From the NCBI RefSeq assembly GCF_014633365.1, contig NC_068338.1, positions 22,454,616 through 22,518,615 on the forward strand: 64,000 nucleotides of DNA, in the 5' to 3' direction. Source of the stretch: Diospyros lotus (taxonomy: Eukaryota; Streptophyta; Magnoliopsida; Ericales; Ebenaceae). Each line of letters opens with the position of its first letter. The stretch's first letter is position 1. The notes beneath the pieces are model-generated. The model was given only the letters and a program-made list of their open reading frames with translations, searched no databases and had not been told where the DNA came from. Made by a program: the position numbers and the translations under genes. Of this stretch, positions 44,501 through 52,816 are shown in pieces.

Positions 44501-47086
44501 GTCAGTCCGACTCAAGTTGTACCTAAGAAGTCAGGAGTCACTGTGATAACAAATGAGAACAATGAGCTCATCCCTACGCGCATCCAGACTGGATGGCGTA
44601 TGTGCATTGATTATAGGAAGCTCAACTCTGTGACAAGGAAGGATCATTTTCCGCTTCCATTTCTAGATCAAGTCTTAGAGAGAATAGCGGGACATGCCTT
44701 CTACTGCTTCTTGGATGGGTACTCTGGGTATAATCAAATTGAAATTGCGTTAGAGGATCAGGAGAAGACCACATTCACTTGTCCATTTGGGACATTTTCT
44801 TACAGACGAATGCCATTCGGTCTATGCAATGCCCCTACAACATTTCAAAGATGCGTGATGAGCATTTTTAGTGAATTGGTAGAGAATGTGGTGGAAGTTT
44901 TCATGGATGACTTCTCAGTGTATGGAGACAGCTTTAATAGTTGTCTGAAAAATTTAGAAAGAGTCTTAGAGAGGTGCAAGGAAACGCATTTAGTGCTAAA
45001 TTGGGAGAAGTGCCACTTCATGGTCACTCAAGGAAGTGTCTTAGGACACATTGTTTCTTCTAAGGGTATTGAGGTCGATCAGTTTAAGGTTGAATTAATT
45101 CAAAAATTACCCGCCCCAAAGAATGTGAGGGATGTTAGGTTTTTTCTTGGCCATGCTGGTTTTTATAGGCGCTTTATTGCTTCATTCAGTGCCATAGCCA
45201 AACCTTTATGTCGCCTTTTAGTCCTAGACATGCCCTTTGAGTGGACCAGTAAGTGTCAAGCTGCTTTTGAGAAATTAAAAAACTCACTTGTTTCTGCACC
45301 TATCATTCAGTCCCCTGATTGGTCCCTACCATTTGAGCTGATGTGTGACGCCAGTGATTACGCGATAGGAGCCGTGTTAGGGCAGAGGAAAGACAAGAAA
45401 CCTTATGTGATATATTACGCTAGCAAAACTCTTAATGAGGCTCAAAAGAACTACACCACGACAGAGAAAGAGTTGCTAGCAGTTGTCTACGCCCTAGACA
45501 AATTCCGGTCTTACCTCGTGGGGTCACTGGTGATTGTTTTTACTGACCATGCTGCTCTTAAATATTTATTAACAAAGCAAGATGCAAAACCCCGTCTCCT
45601 TAGATGGATCTTATTGTTACAAGAATTCCATATCGAGATCAGAGACAAAAAAGGGGTAGAAAATGTGGTAGCCGATCACTTGTCTCGTCTACCATGCCAA
45701 AATCTTAATCAATTTGAAAACCCAATCCAAGATTCCTTTCCTGACGAACAATTGTTTCAAACAAACACTCAAACTGAACCACTCACCTTTCCATGGTATG
45801 CTGATATAGCAAATTATCTAGTCACTAGACAGATCCCAGATTATTGGTCCAAACTAGATAAAGAAAATTTTTTTAGGAAGGTGGTGACATTTTTCTGGGA
45901 TGACCCGTATCTGTTCAAATATTGTCCTGACCAAATCATTCACAGATGCATCCCTAATCATGAACAACAAAGTGTCATAAATTTTTGTCACACTCTTGCT
46001 TGTGGAGGCCATTTTTCCATCAAGAAAACAGTTGCAAAAATTCTACAAAGTGGATTTTATTGGCCAACATTATTTAAGGATGTGTACAGATTTTGTTCAA
46101 GTTGTGATCGATGTCAAAAACTAGGCAGTCTATCCAAGAGAAACATGATGCCATTACAACCAATCCAGGTGTTAGAAGTCTTTGACTGCTGGGGTATAGA
46201 CTTTATGGGTCCATTTGTTAGTTCGTTTGGGCATGAGTATATCTTACTTGCTGTTGACTATGTGTCCAAATGGGTTGAGGCAATCCCGACAAGGAGCAAT
46301 GACCATAGGATTGTGGTGAAATTTTTAAGGGAAAACATTTTCAGTCGGTTTGGGATGCCACAAGCGATCATTAGTGATGGGGGTTCCCATTTTTGTAACA
46401 AGGTCGTGGCAGGTCTCATGAAAAAATATGGTGTGTTGCACAAGATTTCCACGCCGTACCATCCCCAAACCAGTGGTCAGGTTGAGCTAGCTAATAGGGA
46501 GATTAAACATATCTTAGAAAAGACCGTTGCCACCAATCGCAAAGATTGGTCTTTGAGATTAGTAGACGCTCTTTCGGCATATAGGACTGCATATAAAACG
46601 ATCTTGGGAATGTCTCCATATAGATTAGTGTATGGTAAACCTTGTCATCTTCCCGTGGAAATTGAACATAGAGCATATTGGGCAATTCAAAGAATCAACA
46701 AAAGTTTGACCGAAGCAGGCTTCTCTAGGAAGCTCCAATTAAATGAGCTTGATGAAATAAGAAACGATGCATTTGAAAATGCACGACTGGCTAAGCTTCG
46801 CATGAAAGAGTTACATGACCGACGCATCATTAGGAAAAGCTTTCATGTCGGGCAACAGGTACTTCTATATGATTCTCGATTGCATTTATTCCCAGGAAAA
46901 TTAAAATCAAGATGGGTTGGCCCCTTCATAATCAAGTCCATCTCGGAATATGGGGCTTTCGAAATTGAAAATCAAGAGTCAGGGCAATGCCTTAAGGTCA
47001 ATGGTCATAGGTTGAAACCTTATCAGTATAGTTATGAGGAAGACGAAGGAAGTGTGGATTTAGGGGATCCACCATTAAATGAGTAA
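41567..47086 (+). CDS. Athila-like gag-pol polyprotein, 1839 aa, intact
   Basis: One open frame without stops. Gag covers about residues 1-300 and has the conserved FPFSLKDKAKMWL and a C-x2-C-x4-H-x4-C knuckle at about 308-321 (CVVCETNGHMTEDC). A Lys/Glu-rich linker (about 525-580) precedes protease, with LLDLGAS near 672. RT has MCIDYRKLNSVT near 1011 and the catalytic FMDD near 1111. RNase H has CDASDYAIGAVLG near 1260 and TDHAALK. Integrase has an HHCC zinc region (HTLACGGH ... CSSCDRC, about 1476-1510) and D-D-E residues in GIDFMGP (1544), ISDGGSHF (1603) and VELANRE (about 1639). There is no chromodomain. The product would form particles, copy the RNA and integrate it. The start at 41567 lies 152 nt after the PBS. 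An intact frame with 1% LTR divergence suggests potential activity. Confidence 0.95.
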   Translation: MRLKSGRVLEQEVHSQSLMSQQNDNMSAQGGDHVDQDPLGAEMLGPLRDYLHPPRQTTPSCIVLPVNHHRFNFKPGTSQMLPTFHGMDSENPYTHMREFKEVCGTCVDQNVNEDTVRLKLFPFSLKDKAKMWLNTLESRSIGTWREMQTKFLKKYFPANRTASLQRQMMNFAYKPTESFAQAWDRFKDLLLTCLHHAFEQWRVVSFFHDALTPNLKMLVSTMCNGEFYEKTPEEAFHFFDTLAENTRNWEVSPLSLEDSREHVSPQPRGKFQISESDNINARLTALTKKMEELELKKTKAVHEVEVLCVVCETNGHMTEDCPTIPAFKEVLYGQAFGAQPRQTEGRPYQNQNQSGNYLGYNPNSNTYHPNSRNHPNFSWRNDSAAQPHAPFPSQPQSYQPNQGSSGAYQPPHKRSLEDTLQQFMQGQIGTNTQVAKFQEQTNRALEDMRSQLTKLTQTLSVREPGKFPSQPSPNPVGQAHRAEGSSSENHEQVQSVTVLRSGKVIEKPKDPRTMWPTTSKKDQGHDEMNDEEVNEGSKEGKKKAEKEEREQERKQKKKGKSVEERSKFEPRPPFPQKLTQSKRDKTNADIYEVFKQVRINIPLLDAIKQTPSYAKFLKDLCTVKRKINVREKAFLTEQVSAILQFKTPPKYKDPGCPTIACIIGSQKVDQALLDLGASVNLLPFSVYQQLGLGELKPTRVTLQLADRSVKVPRGIVEDVLIQVDKFYFPVDFIVLDTQPHQGPQSLIPVILGRPFLATSNAIINCRNGIMKLSFGNMTVEMNVFKVTKQPNDEMELEEVDLIQTLSEEYFEEALYEQVIYKLEKQTSKGIEPDVESARVITQLMLGLEPLKLPGNETTPSLVRPPQLERKPLPNHLKYAFLGERESLPVVISSSLELHQEEALLDLLRMHKKAIGWSISDLHGISPLTCTHRIFLEENAKPVRQMQRRLNPNMKEVVRGEVLKLLDAGIIYPISDSKWVSPTQVVPKKSGVTVITNENNELIPTRIQTGWRMCIDYRKLNSVTRKDHFPLPFLDQVLERIAGHAFYCFLDGYSGYNQIEIALEDQEKTTFTCPFGTFSYRRMPFGLCNAPTTFQRCVMSIFSELVENVVEVFMDDFSVYGDSFNSCLKNLERVLERCKETHLVLNWEKCHFMVTQGSVLGHIVSSKGIEVDQFKVELIQKLPAPKNVRDVRFFLGHAGFYRRFIASFSAIAKPLCRLLVLDMPFEWTSKCQAAFEKLKNSLVSAPIIQSPDWSLPFELMCDASDYAIGAVLGQRKDKKPYVIYYASKTLNEAQKNYTTTEKELLAVVYALDKFRSYLVGSLVIVFTDHAALKYLLTKQDAKPRLLRWILLLQEFHIEIRDKKGVENVVADHLSRLPCQNLNQFENPIQDSFPDEQLFQTNTQTEPLTFPWYADIANYLVTRQIPDYWSKLDKENFFRKVVTFFWDDPYLFKYCPDQIIHRCIPNHEQQSVINFCHTLACGGHFSIKKTVAKILQSGFYWPTLFKDVYRFCSSCDRCQKLGSLSKRNMMPLQPIQVLEVFDCWGIDFMGPFVSSFGHEYILLAVDYVSKWVEAIPTRSNDHRIVVKFLRENIFSRFGMPQAIISDGGSHFCNKVVAGLMKKYGVLHKISTPYHPQTSGQVELANREIKHILEKTVATNRKDWSLRLVDALSAYRTAYKTILGMSPYRLVYGKPCHLPVEIEHRAYWAIQRINKSLTEAGFSRKLQLNELDEIRNDAFENARLAKLRMKELHDRRIIRKSFHVGQQVLLYDSRLHLFPGKLKSRWVGPFIIKSISEYGAFEIENQESGQCLKVNGHRLKPYQYSYEEDEGSVDLGDPPLNE

Positions 47087-47821
47087 AAGAGGTTTCGTAT
47101 CGTCTGGGAATCTGACGTTAAAAAACCACCTTTCCATTTAGGTTAAATGGATGTCTTTAGGTCCAGGACATTAATAACAACCCCTGTAGCTATTCAGGGT
47201 GAAGAAAACATCACATATTCATGCATCGATGACCGCCAGGTATGTCTATCCTCTATCTTTTCTATTATTGTCGATTGAGGACAATACGCAATTCAAGTTG
47301 GGGGGTAAGGTGGGAATTGTTGTTTTGTGTGGTATATGTGATTTTGATTTTATGAGGCCCCTTAAAAAAAAAAAAAATTATTAAAAAATATATAATAAAA
47401 TAAAAACTTTATTTTCTTAATATATATATATAACGATATAAGAAGGAGACAAACTCAACGCCGATGACAACTATTTATTTATTTTTTGGGCAGAGCAATC
47501 ACACTGCCCTATAAAGGAAACGACACACTGCCCTATAAAGAAAAAGGAGACGCGGAACGTTGAAAAGAAACGCCGAACGTTGAAAAAGGAGACGCCAGAA
47601 ATGACCCTGCACTTGTGGCACGTCTCGAGCCAAGTGTAGTTGTTGGAATGGTGACTTCCACAGCCCTATAAGAGACCCCGTATCTGCATGAGGCAAGCCA
47701 CACTTCTTTGAGCTCAGTCTTCTCTCATTTGTGTTGTTCTCCGATTAGGTAATCTTGTTCCTTTTGTAAGGTTCATTATTTTGTTTTACTTTTCTTTTAC
47801 TATAGTTCTGTTTTAAAAAAA
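47087..47821 (+). other. spacer after pol with splice-donor and PPT-like motifs
   Basis: Contains CAG|GTATGT at 47237/47240, a strong donor consensus, and AAGTTGGGGGGTAAGG at 47296, almost identical to the true polypurine tract at 50933-50943. Further on, ATTAG|GTAATC at 47745 could be an acceptor and TTTTGTAAGG near 47765 another donor. No coding domain. Confidence 0.5.
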
Positions 47822-48367
47822 ATGAATCTTCAGCTCTTGAAAATTCGTAAGTACTATCCATCTCTCCCACAAAATGATTTAAAAAAGATTTATGCCACTA
47901 GGTGTGAAAGACTTCGGATGTTGATGTATAAAAATATCCTTGAGGATATTCACTGGTTAATTGAAGCAAAAGTTCGATTTCTTGGCGAAACCTCACCTAG
48001 TTTTAAGCATTTTCCAAGATTGGGAAAGAGTAGTTTTTCGAAAAAAAGAAGAGCGAAAAGATTAAATGGTTGTCACAAATGTACTCGATGGACTTGTAAC
48101 ACACGATGTAAATCTGTGGGGTTTACTTCCATAAATCGAGATGATAAAATTTGTTTCATAAAGGATGGGCTGAGTAAGGAGTCTTTGGATGATATCCGAT
48201 TGACTCTTGAGACGCATCCGTGTGGAATAGTGCAACGAGAAATTCTTGCTTTATGGACCCAGTTTAGAAGTGACCACCAACGCTATAGTCTTGGGAATCT
48301 GACTATAATTGACCCTATTTGCCAATCTATAAGAAAATTGGATGGGAAGCCTATCCCCGCTTCATAG
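47822..48367 (+). CDS. unassigned 181-aa basic Cys-rich protein inside the retrotransposon
   Basis: I do not recognise the family. The open frame starts at an ATG preceded by seven or more A and is uninterrupted. Residues 1-60 look alpha-helical (MNLQLLKIRKYYP, ILEDIHWLIEAK). A basic patch KKRRAKR at 74-80 is followed at once by a C-x2-C-x4-C-x3-C cluster (Cys 84, 87, 92, 96, and a further Cys at 111). The second half (SLDDIRLTLETHP, ALWTQFRSDHQRY) has no known motif. The basic patch next to a Cys cluster suggests nuclear localisation and nucleic-acid binding. The layout recalls small Cys-rich RNA-binding proteins of some plant RNA viruses, but that is only a likeness of plan. No signal peptide or membrane segment, so it is not an env protein. 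A fragment of this ORF recurs downstream of LOG at 49235. Confidence 0.65.
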   Translation: MNLQLLKIRKYYPSLPQNDLKKIYATRCERLRMLMYKNILEDIHWLIEAKVRFLGETSPSFKHFPRLGKSSFSKKRRAKRLNGCHKCTRWTCNTRCKSVGFTSINRDDKICFIKDGLSKESLDDIRLTLETHPCGIVQREILALWTQFRSDHQRYSLGNLTIIDPICQSIRKLDGKPIPAS

Positions 48368-48538
48368 AAGGTGTTTAAGCCGTTTCTGGACGTAAAACCA
48401 GAGGAAGATGTGAGCCACAATCACAACTACTTGTATATACGCATGATTTTTGTTTATGTTTATTTATTGTTGAATTTCTATGTAGTTACTTTTGATTGCC
48501 AAACCTCTTTAACCAGTTCTACTTTCAGGGCATACATA

Positions 48539-48552
48539 AAGAACTAACATAA
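48539..48552 (+). promoter_or_regulatory. putative 3' splice site and start context of the LOG ORF
   Basis: CTCTTTAACCAGTTCTACTTTCAG ends at 48538: a pyrimidine-rich tract and AG, 14 nt before the ATG. The start context AAATGG (A at -3, G at +4) is favourable. Joined to the donor at 47239/47240, splicing would remove the 181-aa ORF and make LOG the first ORF after the junction. No transcript evidence is available. Confidence 0.4.
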
Positions 48553-49212
48553 ATGGAAGGCCAGCCAGTTCGTCGAATCAATACCATATGTGTACTATGT
48601 GGCTCTCAACCTGGGAGCGATATTTGTTACACACTTGCAGCAAGCGAACTTAGCATAAAATTGGGAGAGAGAAAAATTAATTTGGTCTATGGAGGGGGAA
48701 GTCGTGGATTGAATGGATGTGTTTCACAGGCTGCACATCTTGGGCAATCATATGTGGTAGGTATTATGCCAATCCCTTTGGCTGATCCACAGATTTCCGG
48801 GTACACACGAGTTCAACTTATAAGAACGACTTCTATGTCTGAGCGCATGGCTTGTAAGATTTATCAGTCAGACGCCTTCATTGCTTTGCCAGGAGGTTTT
48901 GGTACACTTGAAGAAATCTTTTGTATAATCTCCTGGGCCAAGAGCAATCTCCATACCAAACCCATTGGACTTTTAAATATTAACCATTTTTTTGATGGGT
49001 TGCTCTCTTTTCTTGATCAGGCTGTGGAACAAAAGTTCATTTCTCTTTCTGCAAGAAATATTCTCATTTCCGCATCCACCATTGAGGAGCTACTAGAGAA
49101 ATTACACACTTATGTTCCACAGCATGATCCTTACGAGCCTCGGATAAACTGGTCTAAGGTAATTGGAAGCAAGTGCAAAAGGGGTCCGATTAATTTAGAT
49201 TTATCCCTCTAA
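48553..49212 (+). CDS. LOG-type cytokinin riboside 5'-monophosphate phosphoribohydrolase, retrotransposon-borne, intronless
   Basis: LOG enzymes release the free cytokinin base from its nucleoside 5'-monophosphate, the direct activation step, in the cytosol and nucleus. The 219-residue frame has the family's usual length and motifs: VLCGSQPG (15-21), LVYGGGSRGLNG (44-55), the signature PGGFGTLEE (113-121), SWAKSNLHTKPIGLLN and a C-terminal EELLEKLHTYVPQH. Arg98 is kept, but the following residue, Lys in the usual MHxRK motif, is Met (SERMACK); SDMH is TSMS. Host LOG genes have several introns; this one has none, so it probably came from a spliced mRNA. It lies between pol and the 3' LTR, in the sense orientation, and would be driven by the LTR. 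The absence of stops or frameshifts suggests either recent capture or selection. Activity is uncertain because of the Lys99Met change and the altered neighbouring residues. Confidence 0.9.
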   Translation: MEGQPVRRINTICVLCGSQPGSDICYTLAASELSIKLGERKINLVYGGGSRGLNGCVSQAAHLGQSYVVGIMPIPLADPQISGYTRVQLIRTTSMSERMACKIYQSDAFIALPGGFGTLEEIFCIISWAKSNLHTKPIGLLNINHFFDGLLSFLDQAVEQKFISLSARNILISASTIEELLEKLHTYVPQHDPYEPRINWSKVIGSKCKRGPINLDLSL

Positions 49213-50932
49213 GGAGAGCAAGTCTATGATAACATGGCTGAGTAAGGAGTACTTTTCTGTACTCTTGAGACGCATCTGTTTATTTTGACTTGCATGAATT
49301 TTTTTATGTTTTGTTTTAAAAAATTATGGAATGTTGTTATTCTCACTTGTTTGTTGAAGATTTAGCAGTTCACAGTAAACTTACAGACTCGTGGAGTTAC
49401 AGGTATTCCTAACAAACCCTATTTTATTACTACAATTCAAGTTGGAGGGAGTAAGGTATATTTATGAACTATCTAGTCCATGTTTAACTGTGAATTTGTA
49501 ACTGCATGCTTGTAGTTTTATGTGAATTATTTACTTTTATCTACTCCTATTAAAAATCAAAAAATTGTGCGTGCTTTAAATAATGCTATCCCTAAAGCTT
49601 TGGAGTTATAAACTGATAGCCAATTGAATTTGCAGTATGAATCATGAATGCATTAATTTCTTATTTGAAACTGTAGATATATGGGATTAGAATAAGTGAT
49701 TTGCATGCATCGGGTGTTCAATAATTAGAAATTGGTTTATCGGTCATAAAGTCAAAGGCAATGGTAATTAGCACACTGCATGATCCCTTAACAGAAGTGG
49801 AGACTATTACCCGAGTGAGTGTTTGAGCCTAATGATCATTAATTCTGAGTGAAATAACACTTATTCTAAATGCGTTTTATTGTTGATCTCATATTTTCAA
49901 TAGGTTCAAAACATCAATTTGCTTTGAATGTCTAGTATGATGGCGGATGAATTTGGCTGATTTCAAACTCTGAATTAGTTGACTGAGTAACATCGTTTTA
50001 TAGAAGCATGATAGGGGATCAATTTCTTTCAATTTGGACCTATTAACCTTTTTCTTTCTTCACATTAACCCCCTTGCTAGCCCATTTGAGCTGTTCTTAG
50101 CATAATTCCTTTCATTACCCTTGTCTAACCTAGAACCATATGAAGTTTATCCAACCTGGTGTGTTTTTAGGAATCAGTTTATCTCGGTACTTTCATATTA
50201 AAAAGAAACACAAAAAAAAAAGAGAAAGAAAAGAAAAAAAAAAAGAAAAAATGGAAGTTCTCTTAGCTTTTCAGCACGAGTGTTTCAAAATAAATGCTGA
50301 AGAAAAAAATATGTTTAATTTGATATTAGTGTAAAAAAAAAAAGAAAAAGAAAATCCCAACACACCCTTTGCACACTTTACCCTTTTCTTTGACAACCCA
50401 TATTAACCTCATAGCCCCATTACAACCCGGTCTGGTCCCTCTTGATGCTATAAATCATGTGATCTTAGGATTCGAGTTCAGAGTAAAGAATTCTGTTTAA
50501 ATTCAGAAGTTATTTATCTATGGCATTATTCCAGTCATGAAGCTATGTTAAATTCCCTATTCTTTCATGAAAATACGTTCTTTGTATTTGGGACGACACC
50601 GAGTTTGAACTTGTTTTACATTTACTCTTAAAACGGTGGCTCCCTTGTGTGTACACCCAAGGAATCATTTTTTTTATTTGAGGGAAAATTCATAGTAAGG
50701 TTTGAAGTCGAAACTTCGAGGGAATAAGGTAGAATAATGATCATCCTAATTGCCATTCCTAAGATTGTATAACCTTTGACCGAAATCTAATTTAGAATAT
50801 TCGACTGTATGACAGATGGCTTGTTCTGTTCTATGTATTTCCGTCTTGAATTTGAAATTTTTATATTCATGTGATTATTGTGAATAAATCTGGCCAGTGT
50901 AAAGTTTAATTGCTATGGGACTAGCAATGTTT
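49213..50932 (+). other. 3' non-coding part of the Athila-like element
   Basis: 1.7 kb without a long ORF. It begins with a repeat of part of the 181-aa ORF (GGCTGAGTAAGGAGT at 49235, ACTCTTGAGACGCATC at 49261) and has a PPT-like AAGTTGGAGGGAGTAAGG at 49440. A-rich runs lie at about 50210-50260 and 50333-50355. Similar long 3' regions are normal for Athila elements. Confidence 0.6.
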
Positions 50933-50943
50933 AAGTTGGGGGG
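50933..50943 (+). other. polypurine tract of the Athila-like element
   Basis: AAGTTGGGGGG, two bases before the 3' LTR's TGATTAG. Primes plus-strand DNA synthesis. Near-copies at 47296 and 49440 are described separately. Confidence 0.75.
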
Positions 50944-50945
50944 TG

Positions 50946-52816
50946 TGATTAGTGATCAATTTTGTAAAAATTTTATTATAATTTCACCCTTATTTTGATC
51001 TTAAAATGGTTTAAATTGAATATTATTATGCATTTTGTAATTTTGTGCATGTTTAAAAATATTAATATAAAAATATATAAAATATAAAAATTAAATATAA
51101 TATATATAATAATATAATATATATAATAATATAAATATGGAAAGCCCAGGCCCAAGCCCAACACATGGAAAGCCCAGGCCCAAGCCCAACACAAGGAAGG
51201 CCCATGCCCAAGCCCAACACAAGGAAGGCCCAAACCCAAGCCCAACACAAGGAAGGCCCAAGCCCAACACAAGGAAGGCCCAAGCCCAAAAATATGAAAA
51301 GCCCAAGTCCCACAAATTGATGACATCATCGCTTACATCATGGGTTGGAGTGACATCATTGCTTACATCATGAGTTGGAATGACATCATCGCTTACATCA
51401 TGTGTTAGATATTTTATTTATCTTTGTATTTTTAAATTAGTTATTTTATTTTTCTTTAGATATTTTGTATTATTAAATTATATAATTGAGTGGTCTCTAT
51501 TGCATCTTTTACCCTATAAATAGAGCACTTGGGGTGCATTTGTAACCATTCAATTTTCCTATAATGAAAGTATAGTTGTGTTCTTGAGATTTCTCTCTCA
51601 AAATTTTCACTTTAGTTTCAATATGATTTCGTTCTTAGAATTTCTCTCTTAAATCTTCAACCTTTGTTTCCATATAGTTGTATTATGTTATTCATATTAT
51701 CTTTTTATTATATACCGCCTATATGGTCGGTTGAATATTGTCTTTAAATATTGTCTTTTCATTATAAACCGCCTATATGGTCGGTTAAAAAATAGTCTTT
51801 CAATTCTTGTCTTTTCATTATATACCCCCTATATGGTCGGTTAAAAAATAGTCTTTCAATTCTTGTCTTTTCATTATAAACCGCCTATATGGTCGGTTAA
51901 AAAATAGTCTTTCAATTCTTGTCTTTTCATTACAAACCGTCTATATGGTCGGTTAAAAAATAGTCTTTCAATTCTTGTCTTTTCATTATATACCGCCTAT
52001 ATGGTCAGTTAAAAAATAGTCTTTTAAATACTGTCTTTTAATTCCCATCATTTAAATTCCTGCCAATTTATTTTAAAAATGAAGATGAGTAGCTAAATCC
52101 GATCTTGGGTTAAGGCAAGGACAGTGTCCAACGCCAATGATTCCCAAAGAAAGCTGCGCTTCAATTGTGTAATATTAATCTGATTTAATTTGAGCAGTGT
52201 GCGTATAGTGTATCATTGAGTTTGGATTGGAGCATAAGCCTAACTTAGAGTTTCCATGCCACGTATGGAGATTGCTAGACCTGGAAATGTTTTCATACCC
52301 AAGCCCAAATGATTAATCTGTACCTATAAATTCTATCTGTGGGATATAATTCAATTTATGATAATTGCTTGACTTAGAATTTCCATGCCATGTATGGAGA
52401 TTGCTTAAACAAGAATTATCATTATCTTGAACTAAAATTACTCATAGATCTGCAAAACTTAATTCAGATGAATATTATTGATCTTTTCTATTAAGTTGGG
52501 AATTAATTGGTTTTGACACTGAAATTGTCTTGACCCAAGCTACTTAAACTCATTGTTAATTTAGTTTTAATCATTTCCTTTAGATTATCTTAATCACCTC
52601 TTAAAATCAAATATTCAGTGATTTCTGTTTTCATCCAAAATAATCTCCCTGTGAACCGACTCGGACTCACCGAATTATAAATTTAAAATTGTACTACACG
52701 CACACTCGCACACTGGCGAGTATAATCGCCCTATACCTACTTTAACAAAAGGATTAATGTTTGATAAATTTGGTTGTTGTTTTGATAAATAAATGTGCAG
52801 GGTAGCGTAGCAGTCA
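50946..52816 (+). repeat. 3' LTR of the Athila-like element
   Basis: 1871 bp. Same organisation as the 5' LTR. The CCCAAGCCCAACACAAGGAAGG tract (51140-51295) has about four more units than the 5' LTR. I counted about 17 substitutions against the 5' LTR outside that tract. Confidence 0.93.

Larger units (their letters stand above)
39612..52816 (+). mobile_element. Athila-like Ty3/gypsy LTR retrotransposon carrying a LOG gene, complete
   Basis: A structurally complete 13,205-bp element: 5' LTR 39612-41392, PBS 41398-41415, gag-pol 41567-47086, two extra ORFs (47822-48367 and 48553-49212), polypurine tract 50933-50943, 3' LTR 50946-52816, and AAGTG target duplications. Long LTRs, the tRNA-Asp-type PBS, the protease LDLGAS and the pol C-terminus ending GHRLKPYQY place it with the Athila/Tat branch, which has no chromodomain. 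Athila relatives carry an env-like ORF after pol; here the position is taken by unrelated ORFs. About 17 LTR mismatches (near 1%) indicate a recent insertion. Confidence 0.93.

Noticed and set aside
51062..51373. Overlapping open frames with Gly-Leu-Gly or Pro-Lys-rich repeats in both strands
   Set aside because: They are translations of the GCCCAAGCCCAACACAAGG repeat tract in the 3' LTR; no start context, no conservation with the 5' LTR tract length.
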